Part shown: one piece after another, positions 35,716 to 47,100 of the stretch
Layout: every line of letters starts with the position of its first letter
How positions within the stretch are numbered: position 1 is the first letter of the stretch
Assembly (NCBI RefSeq): GCF_030704535.1
Contig: NC_081821.1
Location: 6,773,001-6,837,000, forward strand
From: Vitis vinifera
Lineage: Eukaryota; Streptophyta; Magnoliopsida; Vitales; Vitaceae
DNA length: 64,000 bases
Direction of reading: 5' to 3'
Notes under the pieces: model-generated
What the model was told of the DNA's origin: nothing
Database searches by the model: none
What the model saw: the letters and a program-made list of their open reading frames with translations, nothing else
Translations under genes and position numbers: made by a program

Positions 35716-36087
35716 CAGTTAGTAGCTACACAACTTGTGTTGATTTTTCTTAGAAGTTGATGTTTGGTGAGATGTTCTGTCATGGGAAATGTCTTCAATC
35801 AGCAACCTATGTTATTTTCCAAAAGTGATATCAAAAGGATAGATGGGGAACAAAAAATCTTTTCTACTTCCCTTACATAATCGTATTCGAGTAGTGTTGG
35901 TTTTTAGAAATGGGAATAGGAATCACAAAATACTCTTATGAAAATCAAAATCCACTCTTTCTATGATTTTGATCTCTTTCTTCTACATAGGATTTTGATT
36001 CATCTTCATTTTTGCTCTAATTATATTCTATTTCTTTGTGAAAACAATAATTGTTTTGTTTATATCAAGAAAACGAGAAAATTATAG

Positions 36088-36430
36088 GTCTATTTAACAA
36101 TTGTTTTTTGAAACAATTTTTTGTTTTCTAGAATAGAAAAACAAAAAAACATGTTAATAATAAATAAGTAAAAAAATTGTTTTTTATTTTTTTTATTTAA
36201 AATATGACATTTTCAGATTTTTCATTTGTTTTTTGAAGACTATTTTAAAAAATAATTTAGAATGATTAAAAATAAAGAAATACATATAAAAAAAATATTT
36301 TGAAAACATATTTAAAAATATATAAAAAAATAGGTTAAAAATGGCTCAGTTCCCAAACAGATTTTGTACAATTAAACATCAAATAGAACTGTTTTTAAAA
36401 ATTATTTTTTAAAATTGGCTTTAAAGGCCA
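36088..36430. mobile_element. hAT-like MITE copy
   Basis: The left part AACAATTGTTTTTTGAAACAATTTTTTGTTTTCTAGAATAGAAAAAC and the right part AGAACTGTTTTTAAAAATTATTTTTTAAAA match the family at 33.1 and 35.4 kb. It is bounded by GGTCTATTT and AAAGGCCATG-type ends. Confidence 0.5.
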
Positions 36431-36840
36431 TGTTTCTCCATAGAAGAGACAATTAAAAGTTTATTATTGTGCTAACATGCCATCAGAGTAGGCTTTTCAT
36501 TCATGAACAAGATTGGTACCTATATTTTTCCATGGAAGAGACAATCAAAAGTTTCTTTAAAACTGTGCTCACATGCAATCCGAGTAAGCTTTCCGTTTGT
36601 GAATTTCAATTTTGTGCATAACATAATGATTTTTTTGTGAACGAGAAAGGTTAAAATGATTTTTTTTTTAAAGTAATTTTATATGTAAAATTTTATTTTT
36701 AATCATCCTTTATATTTGTATAATTATTTTTTAAAACATCCTAAAATATTTGAATAATCATTTTTAAAACAATCCAAATAATAATTGAACAATTAAAAAC
36801 ACCCTATTTTTAGAAAATAAATGAACACTTAAAAGAACTA

Positions 36841-37632
36841 TGATATCTTACATCAAGTAGGAGAAAAAGTTTTTTATGCTATATAAGTATGAACTTATCT
36901 TAACCATATAGATGCGTTTTAAAGTCGTAAGGACCTCTTTAAATATAAAGTGAATAATATCTACACGACTAAGTATAAGTCGTTATAAATGATATCCAAG
37001 TGTAAGCCTAAGTTACCCTGTTTGAAAGATTCAGTGCCATGTTATGGACCATTCATCTTCACAATGTTTAAATGTTGGTGAACTTTGTAGTTGTTATATT
37101 GGTTTTTTGAAGTTTGCTCCTGCCTATAGTTTGAAGTGTACCCACCTTCGACTAGGGATGGCAGTGATAATGGGTTGATTTTTTTTTTTTCCAAATGTCC
37201 AGCCTAAAATAAATTAGAAGTAAATAAAAATAATTTATTAATTTTAATTTTTTTTCTTTTTTTAATTGTTTCTTGTTATATATATATATATATATATATA
37301 TATTTTAAAAATATAAGATAAAAAAATGATTTTCTAATATTTGATTTCTTATAAAATAATTTAATAATATTAAATCTATAATTGACTCGGTCAGAGGTAT
37401 TTGTCTATTTGACCCTTTAATTTCATGGGATATAACGATAACGAGAACGTTATGTCTATATGAAAAGGTATTTGTGACATCTCACATCAGATAAGAGGGA
37501 AAGTTCTTAGCATGATAAGTATGAACTTCTTTTAACCATGTAGACGCATTTTAAAACCGTGAGAACTCCTTTAGATCTAGACTAGATAATATATATATAT
37601 GATTAGATGCAAGTCGTTATAAGAATACCATA
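36841..37632 (+). repeat. Pair of dispersed direct repeats (~160 bp each)
   Basis: Copies at about 36841-37000 and 37473-37632 share, with divergence, CATCNNAT..AG.AGAAAAAGTT, TATAAGTATGAACTT, TTAACCAT(A/G)TAGA(T/C)GC, TTTTAAA(G/A)(T/C)CGT and AAGTCGTTATAA. The unit resembles terminal fragments of plant LTR retrotransposons starting TGTGACATC(T/C)CACATC, but no coding part is left nearby. Confidence 0.6.
37277..37303. repeat. (TA)n microsatellite
   Basis: About 27 bp of TA dinucleotides. Confidence 0.9.
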
Positions 37633-37797
37633 TTTTCATAAATTGCTTTCAGCTATAAAATAAAATATAAAAAAATTACAAAATGTGTTTTTGGGTCTTC
37701 TCTATTTTTAAGTCCAAAAAACTGTTTAATTTTCGTCCCAGAGAGACTTATGGCTTCTCATTTCTTTGTCTTCTAGTTGAGAGTAGTTTTACCTTGC

Positions 37798-37982
37798 CAT
37801 GGAGTGTATGGAAAACGGCAAAACTAAGTTCTGCCGTATAGAAGTCTTGGCTTTGATGCGTGAGAATGAAGGGAAAAACTCTAATTTGAAATGCCTTGTT
37901 ATACAGCACTGAGGATGGTGAAACCGTTCCTTCATTTCGTGACCAATTTGAGGCTGCAGAGATGAAAAAGGGACGAGCATAA
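37798..37982 (+). pseudogene. Exon-like stretch, unidentified
   Basis: A 37-codon plus-strand ORF starts MECMENGKTKFCRIEVLALM at 37799. A possible splice acceptor (TTATACAG) ends about 37911. From there an open frame encodes TEDGETVPSFRDQFEAAEMK and stops at 37982. Base composition is less AT-rich than the flanks. I do not recognise the protein, and the two parts are in different frames. It could be a gene relic or chance. Confidence 0.25.
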
Positions 37983-38694
37983 TGTGGTTTTAGCTTTCAT
38001 TTCTTTGACATGAAGTCTCCAATTCAGAAAATCCCCGCACTCACCCACCATCTAAACTACAGAAAGAGTCTTCAAAATGTATAAAGATAAATGATTATCA
38101 TCACTTTTTAAGTTGTCTGTTGTATCAATTGTGAGCAGGTATTTTGTTTAAGAGCTCATAGAACTGATCTTTGCTGTATATGTTTTCTTTACAGAATCCC
38201 TTGGCATACAAAAATGAAAAAGTGTTCGATGTTTTGTTTCTCCACACAGTATTGAATCCCTCCCACATTCATTCTATTTCCCTGCAACCTGCTTTCTGCA
38301 TAAACACCCCCATAAATGCTTCTTCATCAAAAACCCTCTCCAATATATAACACAACGTATTCCTCCAACCACCAGGTTCTTCTCCAAACCACAACAGGGG
38401 CCCAGCCGATTAAGAGCCACCACACTGCCTGCTCCTACGCACAATGTTTGTTTTCAGAGGCCTCACCACCTGGTTCTCCAATTTAATGTGCTTCATACTT
38501 TTTGGGCCTTCTTCCTGCAGAAGGGGTTGTCATCTTCAATCTCTGGGAGGGAAAGGGCGATAGCAGTAATCCCTGATGACAAATCCAATTTGTGTTTGCA
38601 TGGAATCCTCAGAATTACTTCAGACTTGAAAGAATTCATGGAAAACCTAAGGCTTAAAAGAACCATCATACTCCTTAACTCAGCCATATACATT

Positions 38695-40473
38695 CTAATC
38701 TGCCTCTATAAAACTACAGCCAGGATCTTGCTTAGTCACTCCTCTATCCCCCATTTCCTTCCTTACTTCTCCAACGTTATCCCATTCTGCATTTGAAGCA
38801 AACAAATTTGATAACAGAACATAGTCTTCACTCTTCTTAGGCCCCAATTCACATAAATAGTTCATCACTTGATTTGCAAGACTGATATTTCCTTGGGTGT
38901 GACATGCTCCAAGCAATGTACGCCACACAATCATGTCTGGTTTAATTGGCATATTCTGAACAAACTTAAAAGCTTCATCAACTAGGCCGGCTCTACAAAG
39001 GATATCCACCATGCATCCGTAGTGCTCCATCCAGGGTGAAATGTGATAATCGGCTTCCATAGAACTAAAACATCTCCATCCTTCATCTACCAAACCAGCA
39101 TGGCTGCATGCAGATAATAGGCTGAGAAAGACAAGACTATCCGGTTTAAACCCCTCTCTTTGCATTTGACAGAACCGAACCAGAGCTGAAAGCCCATGCC
39201 CATGCATTGCTAGCCCTTGTATCATAATAGTCCAGGAGACAATTGTTTTCTCCTCCATTCCATCAAAAATTTGACACGCTCTATTGATGTTACCACATTT
39301 AGCATGCATATCCATTAAAGCATTGGCTATAGCAGGACTCTCTTTTAAGAGCCCTATCTTCACAACATATTGACTTATCCACTCTCCAAGCTCAAAACTT
39401 CTCAACTTACTGCACATACAAACAACACCCAGCACGGTAATTTCATCCGGCCTTATGTTTTCAGCCTCCATTTGTTTGAAGAAACCTAAGGCCTCATTTG
39501 GACAATTGTTATCACTATAACCATTGATCAAAGAAGTCCAGGAAACCACATTTCTCATTGGCATCAGTTGAAAAACCTGGACAGCATCCCGGATAGAACC
39601 ACATTTTGAGTAGACAACAATCAAAGCATTATGAACAAAAACATCAAATTCGATAAGGTTTTTAGTCACATAACCATGAACTGCTTTCCCCTCTCTTAAG
39701 GCCCTCAAAGAAGAGCAAACTGAAAGAATGCTGACTGCAGTCACACCATTGGGTTTCACATTGCTTCTAACCATATCATATGAAACTTCCCTCACCTTGT
39801 AAGGGCAGTTTCCATGAGCATATGCAGCAATAAGGGCATTCCACATAACTAAGTCTCTCTGAGGCATTTCGTCGAATATTTGTTGCAAACCACAATCTTC
39901 ATCAAACAAACCATACAGATTAAGGAGGGCAGTCTGAATTATTACCTCAAATTCAAAACCCAGTTTGAAAATCTGCCCATGTATCTGTTCCCCTTCAAGA
40001 ATCACAGGCCTGAGCCCACATGCCTTGATCACAAACACAAGGGTATATGTGTCCACTTTCAGGCCTTTCTTCCTTACATGGTTATAAACCAAAATAGCTT
40101 CTTCAGGGTCATTTCCCTCCAAATAACCTCTGATGATAGTGTTCCACGTGTAAGTATCTAGGCCGTCAATTTGGTCGGCGATCCTCCGGGCAACGGAAGT
40201 AGTACCAGGGAGGGTTATTGAGGCAAAAGATACAACAAGCTTGCTTGCTAAAGTGGGGTTGTGAAGGTGGCCATTGGTGATCATGTGTGCATGGATTTGA
40301 TTGAGTTGGCCTTTGTTTCTGCATGTAGAATGGGTGAAGATATTTGGAAGTGGGTATTGGTAGATTGGGACCGATGGTGGCTGGGATTGGAAAATCTTTG
40401 GTCTGATTTGATTGTGGAACGTTTCGATGATACGAGAGTTTGAAAATCTAAGAAATGGAGGGTATTGAGGCAT
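38695..40473 (-). CDS. Pentatricopeptide repeat protein, PLS class with short E tail (592 aa)
   Basis: Intronless plant RNA-binding repeat protein. The N-terminal stretch of about 50 residues is rich in Pro, Ser, Gln and Phe with few acidic residues, compatible with a transit peptide. PLS motifs follow: TYTWNTIIRGYLEGNDPEEA, DLVMWNALIAAYAHGNCPYK, NVVSWTSLINGYSDNNCPNE, TIVSWTIMIQGLAMHGHGLS and DSLVFLSLLSACSHAGLVDE. An E domain is present (DYVLLSNLFASNAEWDNVGE). The protein ends at ...GCSFIEAD, just where an E+ extension usually begins, and the codons beyond the stop still read N-V-Y-G before another stop. The usual role would be site-specific organellar RNA editing or processing. Confidence 0.9.
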   Translation of the reverse strand: MPQYPPFLRFSNSRIIETFHNQIRPKIFQSQPPSVPIYQYPLPNIFTHSTCRNKGQLNQIHAHMITNGHLHNPTLASKLVVSFASITLPGTTSVARRIADQIDGLDTYTWNTIIRGYLEGNDPEEAILVYNHVRKKGLKVDTYTLVFVIKACGLRPVILEGEQIHGQIFKLGFEFEVIIQTALLNLYGLFDEDCGLQQIFDEMPQRDLVMWNALIAAYAHGNCPYKVREVSYDMVRSNVKPNGVTAVSILSVCSSLRALREGKAVHGYVTKNLIEFDVFVHNALIVVYSKCGSIRDAVQVFQLMPMRNVVSWTSLINGYSDNNCPNEALGFFKQMEAENIRPDEITVLGVVCMCSKLRSFELGEWISQYVVKIGLLKESPAIANALMDMHAKCGNINRACQIFDGMEEKTIVSWTIMIQGLAMHGHGLSALVRFCQMQREGFKPDSLVFLSLLSACSHAGLVDEGWRCFSSMEADYHISPWMEHYGCMVDILCRAGLVDEAFKFVQNMPIKPDMIVWRTLLGACHTQGNISLANQVMNYLCELGPKKSEDYVLLSNLFASNAEWDNVGEVRKEMGDRGVTKQDPGCSFIEAD

Positions 40474-41969
40474 TAGGTAAGAATATGTTGCATTCTTAGA
40501 CTATGGAGTGTGTAGTATACTAGTATCAGAACTGGGGAAGATAAATTAAATTACCATTCCCCTACCTTCTCATGTACTAAATGCAGTGTTAAAATTGAAC
40601 ATTCAAGAAAGGGTTTCAATAAACAGAAGAGGAGGAAAAAAACTAATGCCTGTTTGGTAACAGTTTTCATACTTACATAGTGATTTTTTTTTTTTTTGAC
40701 AGAAAATAGTTTTCTAAAAACTAATTTTGAAAATAAAATATGTTTTAAATTTATATTTTAATTGTTTTAAGTTATTTTCACTTATTTTTAAAAAGTTATT
40801 TTCAAAAAATAATTATACAAATGATTAACAAATAAAAGATTACAAGTAAGAATTATTTTTAAAAATATTTGAAAATACAAAAAGCAGATCCACAACATCC
40901 CAAGTTTCCACATATACTTCTGTTTTTGAAAATATCATAGATCTATGTTTTGAAAATAATTCTCAAAAACTGTTTTTGAAAACATTTCCTAATAAGTCCT
41001 AAAGGTTTGTTTTTTAAGGCTTTTGAAATTAGGTTTCAAAAAATTAATTGTGAAGAACATATTTTAATTAGTTTTTAAAATATGAAAAACAGCTTTCTCA
41101 ATTGTTCTCCATAAAACTACTATGTAAATTATGTATAAGATTTGTTTTAAAAAACAACCTACTTTCAGATTAAATTTTTATAAAAAAATAAAAACTGTTT
41201 TTTTTTTTTTTTCACCATACATGTTCTCTTGAGTTAGAAAATTAAAGCCTATTTAGAACATTTAAAAATAAATAAATTTCTGCTCTAAAAAAACAGAAAA
41301 TGTTTGGGATGCTAACACTGGACATGAAAAACCACTAACCATCGATAAGTAAACAAATATGGAGTGGACTAGATATTCAAACCATATTTAGTTCTCAAAA
41401 GGTACTAAGAAAAGCATAAAAATGTTAACGAGAAAAATGCGAAAAAAAATATCAAATATGATATATAATTAAAATTATTAAAAAAAATAATATATTTTAA
41501 AATTATTTAATCGAGAAAAGTTAATAAAAATAATTTATTTATTTAAAAAAAAAAATATTCCAATAACCAAACATAGCCTAAAAGTTCTCTCCTTTGGTTT
41601 CATAGCCTCCCTGCATAGGGTTTATGGCTGCACATAGAAAATGAATGGAGTTCCTGAGAGAAGAATTTTTCAATTTTCAAGAGTATTGAATCTCTATATC
41701 AAGTCTGAACACTATGTTCCAGTTCAGTTATATCCAAACAGTTTGGGTATTGCAGCTTGAAAAAGAACCATCAAATTATCAGCTTTAACTATGAAACTAG
41801 AAAAGGACACTAAAGATTGGCCTTTAGAAATCATTCCTGGGCCAATCTCTATGAAAACAAAAGCTTCCACCACTCCAACAGGAAAAACAATGAGATCACA
41901 TATACCGGACTAGTCAGATTCTGAAAAAACCCAAGGGTAGTCCATAACACCCAAAAGAAAGATTTGTTG
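40474..41969. other. Intergenic region upstream of PPR gene 2 and downstream of VPS29
   Basis: Mostly AT-rich repeat of the hAT-like MITE type (about 40640-41260). Further AT-rich DNA reaches to about 41580. No gene is seen. The last part, 41600-41969, is likely VPS29 3' UTR. Confidence 0.5.
40643..41010. mobile_element. hAT-like MITE copy
   Basis: The left edge GCCTGTTTGGTAACAGTTTTCAT faces a right edge that reads GGACTTATTAGGAAATGTTTTCAA on the minus strand. The interior shares TTATTTTTAAAAA and GTTTTGAAAATAATTCTCAAAAACTG with the family. A second, less clear copy may follow to about 41260. Confidence 0.5.
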
Positions 41970-44900
41970 TCATTGAGTAGAGCGAGTTGTGGCTGCTGTT
42001 TTCTTAAAATCAATCTTGTCAACCTTAACCTCCCCATCTATGAGTTCATAGACGTAGACGACAACACGCAGACCATCGATGTCCATGAGAACGAAACTAG
42101 GATTAACATCATAGGTGATGCTGCTGAAGGCACCAGTGGCAGAACCCGGGTTAATAACAACGCCACCCTCATGTTTGTAAGCTGTGAATCGATGGGTATG
42201 ACCTGTCACAAGGATGTCTACATCCAACTGCCTCTGGAGCATGGCTAGTGAGTCTAAGTCCCCCCATGGAATAACCTTCAGAACAATAAGCCACGCAGAA
42301 CTTAATTGTGATTTGAATCAAATATGAGAAATTCAGAAGAGAACACCTGATCACTTATGAGAACAAGACTGGCTGCAAGTGGACAGTTATAAGGCAGTGA
42401 ACATGCTTCTCCTCTTTCCAGAATTTTTCACAAAACAGGGAAAACCATCAGAGTGATGGAAAAGTAGTAAATATTCTGAAAAGGGCATGCTGATGAAAAT
42501 TTTGCTTTGGTGCTGTATCAGCAGAAAGTGAATTTTCTGCAACAAACAAGGGTGATAAAATTCTCTAAACACTTTGTAGGCTCTAAATACAGACTCTTCC
42601 TGACCTTTCTCTATATGCATAAATTTTTGGCCCATACTTTTTTTTCCCTTCCATTATTTACAAGTGTTTCAAGAGCTTGAACAAGGAAAGGTGGAATGAA
42701 CAGATGAATAGCAAAATGACTCAGTTGAAAAGACAAGTTTTCCAGGATCAGCATAAAACTGTAAATGTTTTACAGTATGGAATATCCGCAATCAAAAAAC
42801 ACATTTTTAAAGGCAGATATGAGGATCTTGAGCCAAATAAACGGCACCCAAAAGATAATACATGACATAATGCATTTGTTAGAAAGTAAAGGGAGCACCT
42901 ATTAGGGACAAGCTGAACAAAGTTGAGATGGCTTGGCCATCTGCATCAAATGAAGACCAATGAATCAATGATGGCACACTAAAATAAGTGATATGGTTTA
43001 GATTGAAGGTGCTGCAAAGAGAAGGGGAAGACCAACAAGAAAATGGGTTCAAGTAGTGAGTACAGACATGTATATTACATTGAAAAGAGAATATGGCCAT
43101 ATATAAGAAGTGTGAAAAAAGATTCATGAACTTGATAACAAATACTTTAGATCAGGCAGCCAGGGCAAGTTGAGTTGTGCATGAGGCCAAATTTCAATCA
43201 GAAGAGTAAAATCTTAGTCTAACTTCCATCTATATCCTGTAGAATCTCGATGTTTTACTTGTAAGAAACATGCACGGATTTGTAATCATCAAGAAAAGAT
43301 GCCAATAGGGAATGAAAATTGAACCTGATGACCATGGCATAGTCCAAGCTTGAATTGACCAATGGTAAGTGTTTTGGTCTCTGGGTAACGTGTCTCCTCA
43401 TCATATTCACCTCGGGTAATATGCATGTCAGGACAAAGGGTTTTCAAGTAATCATGAACCTCCTGCAAACCATCATTAGAATGTAATGAAGTCACTTTTT
43501 CTACATCAAGTAAACTACAACAAAACATGGATAGAGCAATCCCAAAACCAATTTACATACACCTAAACCCAAAGTTGAATGTTATATATGGCAAAGAAAG
43601 TAAGAACTTAGACAATGCAATAAATATTTGAGTGAGTATATATATGAGAAAGATGTCAGGTCTAGGCATAAAAAGTTGCAACATCTACATGCGGAGGAAA
43701 AATAAAGCAGGTAGAAACCAACAAGCTTCAAACTGCAGGAAAGGGCCCCCTTACCTCACATCTGCATTGACGGGAAGGCTGGATAATAGGACCTAAGGCA
43801 AATGAATACAGTAATAGTTCTTAATGAAAATTCAGATGAAGCTAGAAGAAAGACGGCTGTTTACCATAACCATTTGGAGAAAAATTAAGGGGTCCATGCA
43901 AAGAAATCACTTTTACTTAACCCTAACTCTAACCCTAAAGTCCCCTTCGTTATTTATTAGAATTCAGTTTCCAAACAAAATTTTGTTTATGAAACCAATA
44001 GAGAACTGTTTTTAAGAATTGCTCTCAAAAACTGAATTTTAAGGATTATTTTCAAAACCGTTACCAAACCAAACAGGCCATAACATTCTATTTCCTTTCC
44101 TATTTCATCATAAGACAAAAGAGAGATGTGTATTAAGAAGGATATCATAGATGCCCAAAAGAAAAGGCCATTAAGAAGATTCAAACCATTAACATGTGAT
44201 CGTCTGGATTGCATCAAGGAACAGAGTTAATAAATCAGATGCTCACAGTCATCCAACACACACATTTCATGTCTGAGTAAAAACCTAGTTACATCAAACT
44301 GTTATTAGGAAGTCTTTTCAATACGTGCAGCATACACAACAAGGAGTCCTTAAAATAAATAAATAAATAAATAAATAAGATAGAGAAAAGAAAAAAGGGT
44401 AGTCTGAAAAGAGTTTAACAATACAGTTTTATTTTTTATGTTTATTATTTTTTTCCTTAATCAACTTGAACTGTACATCCAACAATACTGATGTTCAGAG
44501 TCTTCCACTAGGATAACAAGAAAAGTGTTCCCAACAATTGGGCATTAATGGAACTCGTTCCAAGGATGGCTTTAAGTAACCAAATTACAACAAGATTATA
44601 TATGAATGCAGTGTAAACCAGGAAATTTAAATTTATCACAACTCCATTCATCTATCCCAGAAATCAACATTTAAAAATTTCTGATATTCTGGGTGCATAG
44701 AAGAAGATCAACTTAAAAGCTTGCAAGAAAGGCCCTGTGTCTGTTATGTGCATGTGGTATGGTGAGGTAGGGGGTGAGAGGACATCAGTTGCTAGCATCA
44801 AATCTCCCAAAGAGGGAGACAGCAAGAGACCCAAATATACCTTCACATGGAACAAAAGAACATACAACCACCAGACTACTCATATACACCATCTCATGAT

Positions 44901-45643
44901 TTTCATTTTAAATTCTTAACAACAAAAAACAACTTAAGAGCAGTTGCCACAACAAATAAGGCACTCGAAAGGTAAATTCAACAAAGAGTACTTGGGTGAT
45001 CCTCATAGAATATCATCCCTGTATTGTAATCCTGAACATCAATTCTTTTTCTTTAAAAGACTTGTCAAGAAATATGATCAGATTCATCATATCAAATTCT
45101 ATATAAAAGTCAATGGGGTAACTCGATTTCAAAAAGACACCCAAACTCCGCCATCCCTTCACTGATTCCCGAATCCCTTGACGGATTTACAAAATGAAAT
45201 GACTAAAAATTTCAGATCCCATGTTATCAATTGTATCAGTTTCTTGAGAAATAAATGAAAACAAAAAACAAAAAACAAAAAACAAAAAGAAAATTAAATA
45301 AAATCAGACCCAATAGTTATATTACAAGGCTTGGCCAGGTGGAGGTTAATTTTCTCAGCTCTCAAACACTGAAAAAACCTAAGACCCATAAATCTTGATT
45401 TCCTTTCTCTTCCTACATTTGCTCATAAACCCAAGTCCAGAAATAGTATTTAAATAACTGGCATAGCAACAGAAGAATGAAAGAAGAAAAGAAAGAAGAA
45501 AAAGCACTGACTTTGATACACAAATTCCCAGTGCAAATGATGTGTTGGATCTTGCCAGGAACAAGCATGGATTTGAACTTTGGCGGCAAATCAGGAGCCC
45601 TATCAGGGATATGAAGATCCCCTAAGGCCAACACCAGCACCAT
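41970..45643 (-). CDS. VPS29: VPS29, retromer subunit, 3 exons
   Basis: Core subunit of the retromer complex (VPS26-VPS29-VPS35), which recycles vacuolar sorting receptors and plasma-membrane proteins from endosomes. It has a calcineurin-like phosphoesterase fold used as a protein-interaction scaffold. Exons: 45643-45512, 43462-43325, 42275-41970. They sum to 576 nt, 191 aa, matching plant VPS29 length. Fold motifs are visible: [60 protein letters not shown] and INPGSATGA. Here the phosphatase-type GDxH..GNxx..GHTH pattern is partly kept. The tail [14 protein letters not shown] is as in plant orthologues. Intron 2 contains a LINE relic on the opposite strand. The identification is firm. Confidence 0.96.
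42888..43105 (+). mobile_element. LINE (non-LTR retrotransposon) 3' relic in VPS29 intron 2
   Basis: Plus-strand translation in two frames gives [12 protein letters not shown], then [12 protein letters not shown], then [19 protein letters not shown]. This is the order seen at the C-terminus of plant LINE-type reverse transcriptases (…KLRE..RWFGHVQRR…GRGRPRKTW…). Stops and a frameshift interrupt it, so it is non-functional. It lies antisense to VPS29. Confidence 0.65.
43985..44090. repeat. Fragment of the hAT-like MITE family in VPS29 intron 1
   Basis: Contains GAACTGTTTTTAAGAATTGCTCTCAAAAACTG and ends ...ACCGTTACCAAACCAAACAGGCC, the right-edge sequence of this family. The left half is missing or unrecognisable. 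Confidence 0.5.
44353..44379. repeat. (AAAT)n microsatellite
   Basis: About six tandem AAAT units in VPS29 intron 1. Confidence 0.9.
45258..45290. repeat. (AAAACAA)n minisatellite
   Basis: About four tandem AAAACAA units, inside VPS29 intron 1. Confidence 0.85.
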
Positions 45644-46239
45644 TCTTCTCTGCTTCTCTCAGGAGTCAGGGACACCTCAATGCCCAAAGTTCAAACTTAC
45701 CCATCAAACGCCCAGAACTCAATTAATTTATATCACATTTTTTTTGCAAAGATGTTTAACAGAAGGTCCATGGCATAAATGATTGATTAGCATCATTGGA
45801 TTAAACTGATTTTTAATCCAACTTTTTTTAAAGCCCTTAAAAATCTACATTACCTACTCCCATGTAGGTTTATTTATTTATTTAAATTCCTTCTTCTTTT
45901 TTTCTTTCAATTTTATTAAAAAAATATATAATTTTAAATTTCTAGTTCCAATAATTTTACCATAAATGATAAATTCCCATTAAACTTAAAAAAAAAAAGA
46001 CAAAAACTAATTCAAATGATATGATTCTTTAATATGATATTAGTTAAACTATGAGGGTGTTTAGTAAATCAATTTAATGATTTAATATGATTTAATAATT
46101 TAATTTAAATTATTAAGTGGATCATTAAGTGGATTAATCATGTTGATAAATAATTTAGAGGATGTTTGGTAAATCAATTTAATGATTTTATATAATTTAA
46201 TAAATTATTTTAAGTTATTAAGTAGATTAAGTATATTTG

Positions 46240-47100
46240 ATAGAATAATTTAAATTTATTTTAAACTTTAAGTATCAAATCAAAATAGTTAATTTATTCT
46301 TAATTTCAAATTCTATTTATGTCATTTACGTAGACTAATGAGAGTATATTTTCAAATTATAATTCTATATTCATAATTCATTTTTTATAATAAATATTTT
46401 ATGGTTATCTTGCGTATCTACAATTGTTTAAATATAGATGTTTTATAAATAAATTTATTACTTAAAATTAATGAAAATAAATTTGAATTAAAATCGATCA
46501 GGATAAATATTTGTTAAAATTAATGATTTAAAATAAATTTTAAATTCATTTTACCAAATAATTTCAATGTTTAAAGACAAAAATAAATAATAAGTTGTAA
46601 GCTAACAACTTAAAAATAATTTAACTTAAAGTCAATTTAAATTGTTAAGTAATAAGGATCAAGTTTTACGAAATACCCTTTCATATTATAAGTTATTTTT
46701 AAATTGAAAGCATTAAGTCAAAATAATTAATTTATTTTTAATTTCAAATCTGTTTTGCCTCATTTGTCATAAAAATAAGAGTGTTTGAAAATTATGATTC
46801 CATATCCATGATCCATTTTTCAAAATAAATATTTTATAGTTATCTTATGCACCTTCACTACTTTAAATATGAATGTTTTATAAATAAATTTATTACTTAA
46901 AATTAATAAAAATAAATATGAGTTAAAATCAATAATGATAAATATTAATTAAAATTAAAGAAGATAAATATATTTATTTCATAATTTAGAATAAATTTTA
47001 AGTTGATTTTATGGAATAACTTCAATACTTAAAATAAAAATAAATAATAAATTTTAAGTCAATAATTTGATAATAATTTAACTTAAATCAACTTAAATTA
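46240..47100 (+). repeat. Diverged tandem duplication, ~440-bp period
   Basis: Unit A (about 46240-46640) and unit B (about 46690-47100) share in the same order AAAATA(A/G)TTAATTTATT, ATTTCAAAT, AATAAATATTTTAT(G/A)GTTATCTT, ATGTTTTATAAATAAATTTATTACTTAAAATTAAT and AATAATTTAACTTAAA. Just upstream, GGGTGTTTAGTAAATCAATTTAATG (46055) and GGATGTTTGGTAAATCAATTTAATG (46145) form a further pair. This looks like a rearranged AT-rich transposon. Confidence 0.7.

Larger units (their letters stand above)
35334..38694. other. Repeat-rich intergenic region
   Basis: Holds two further MITE-like copies, two related direct repeats at 36841 and 37473, a TA microsatellite, and an exon-like stretch at 37798-37982 described separately. 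No gene is established. The right end is the 3' flank of PPR gene 2. Confidence 0.45.
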
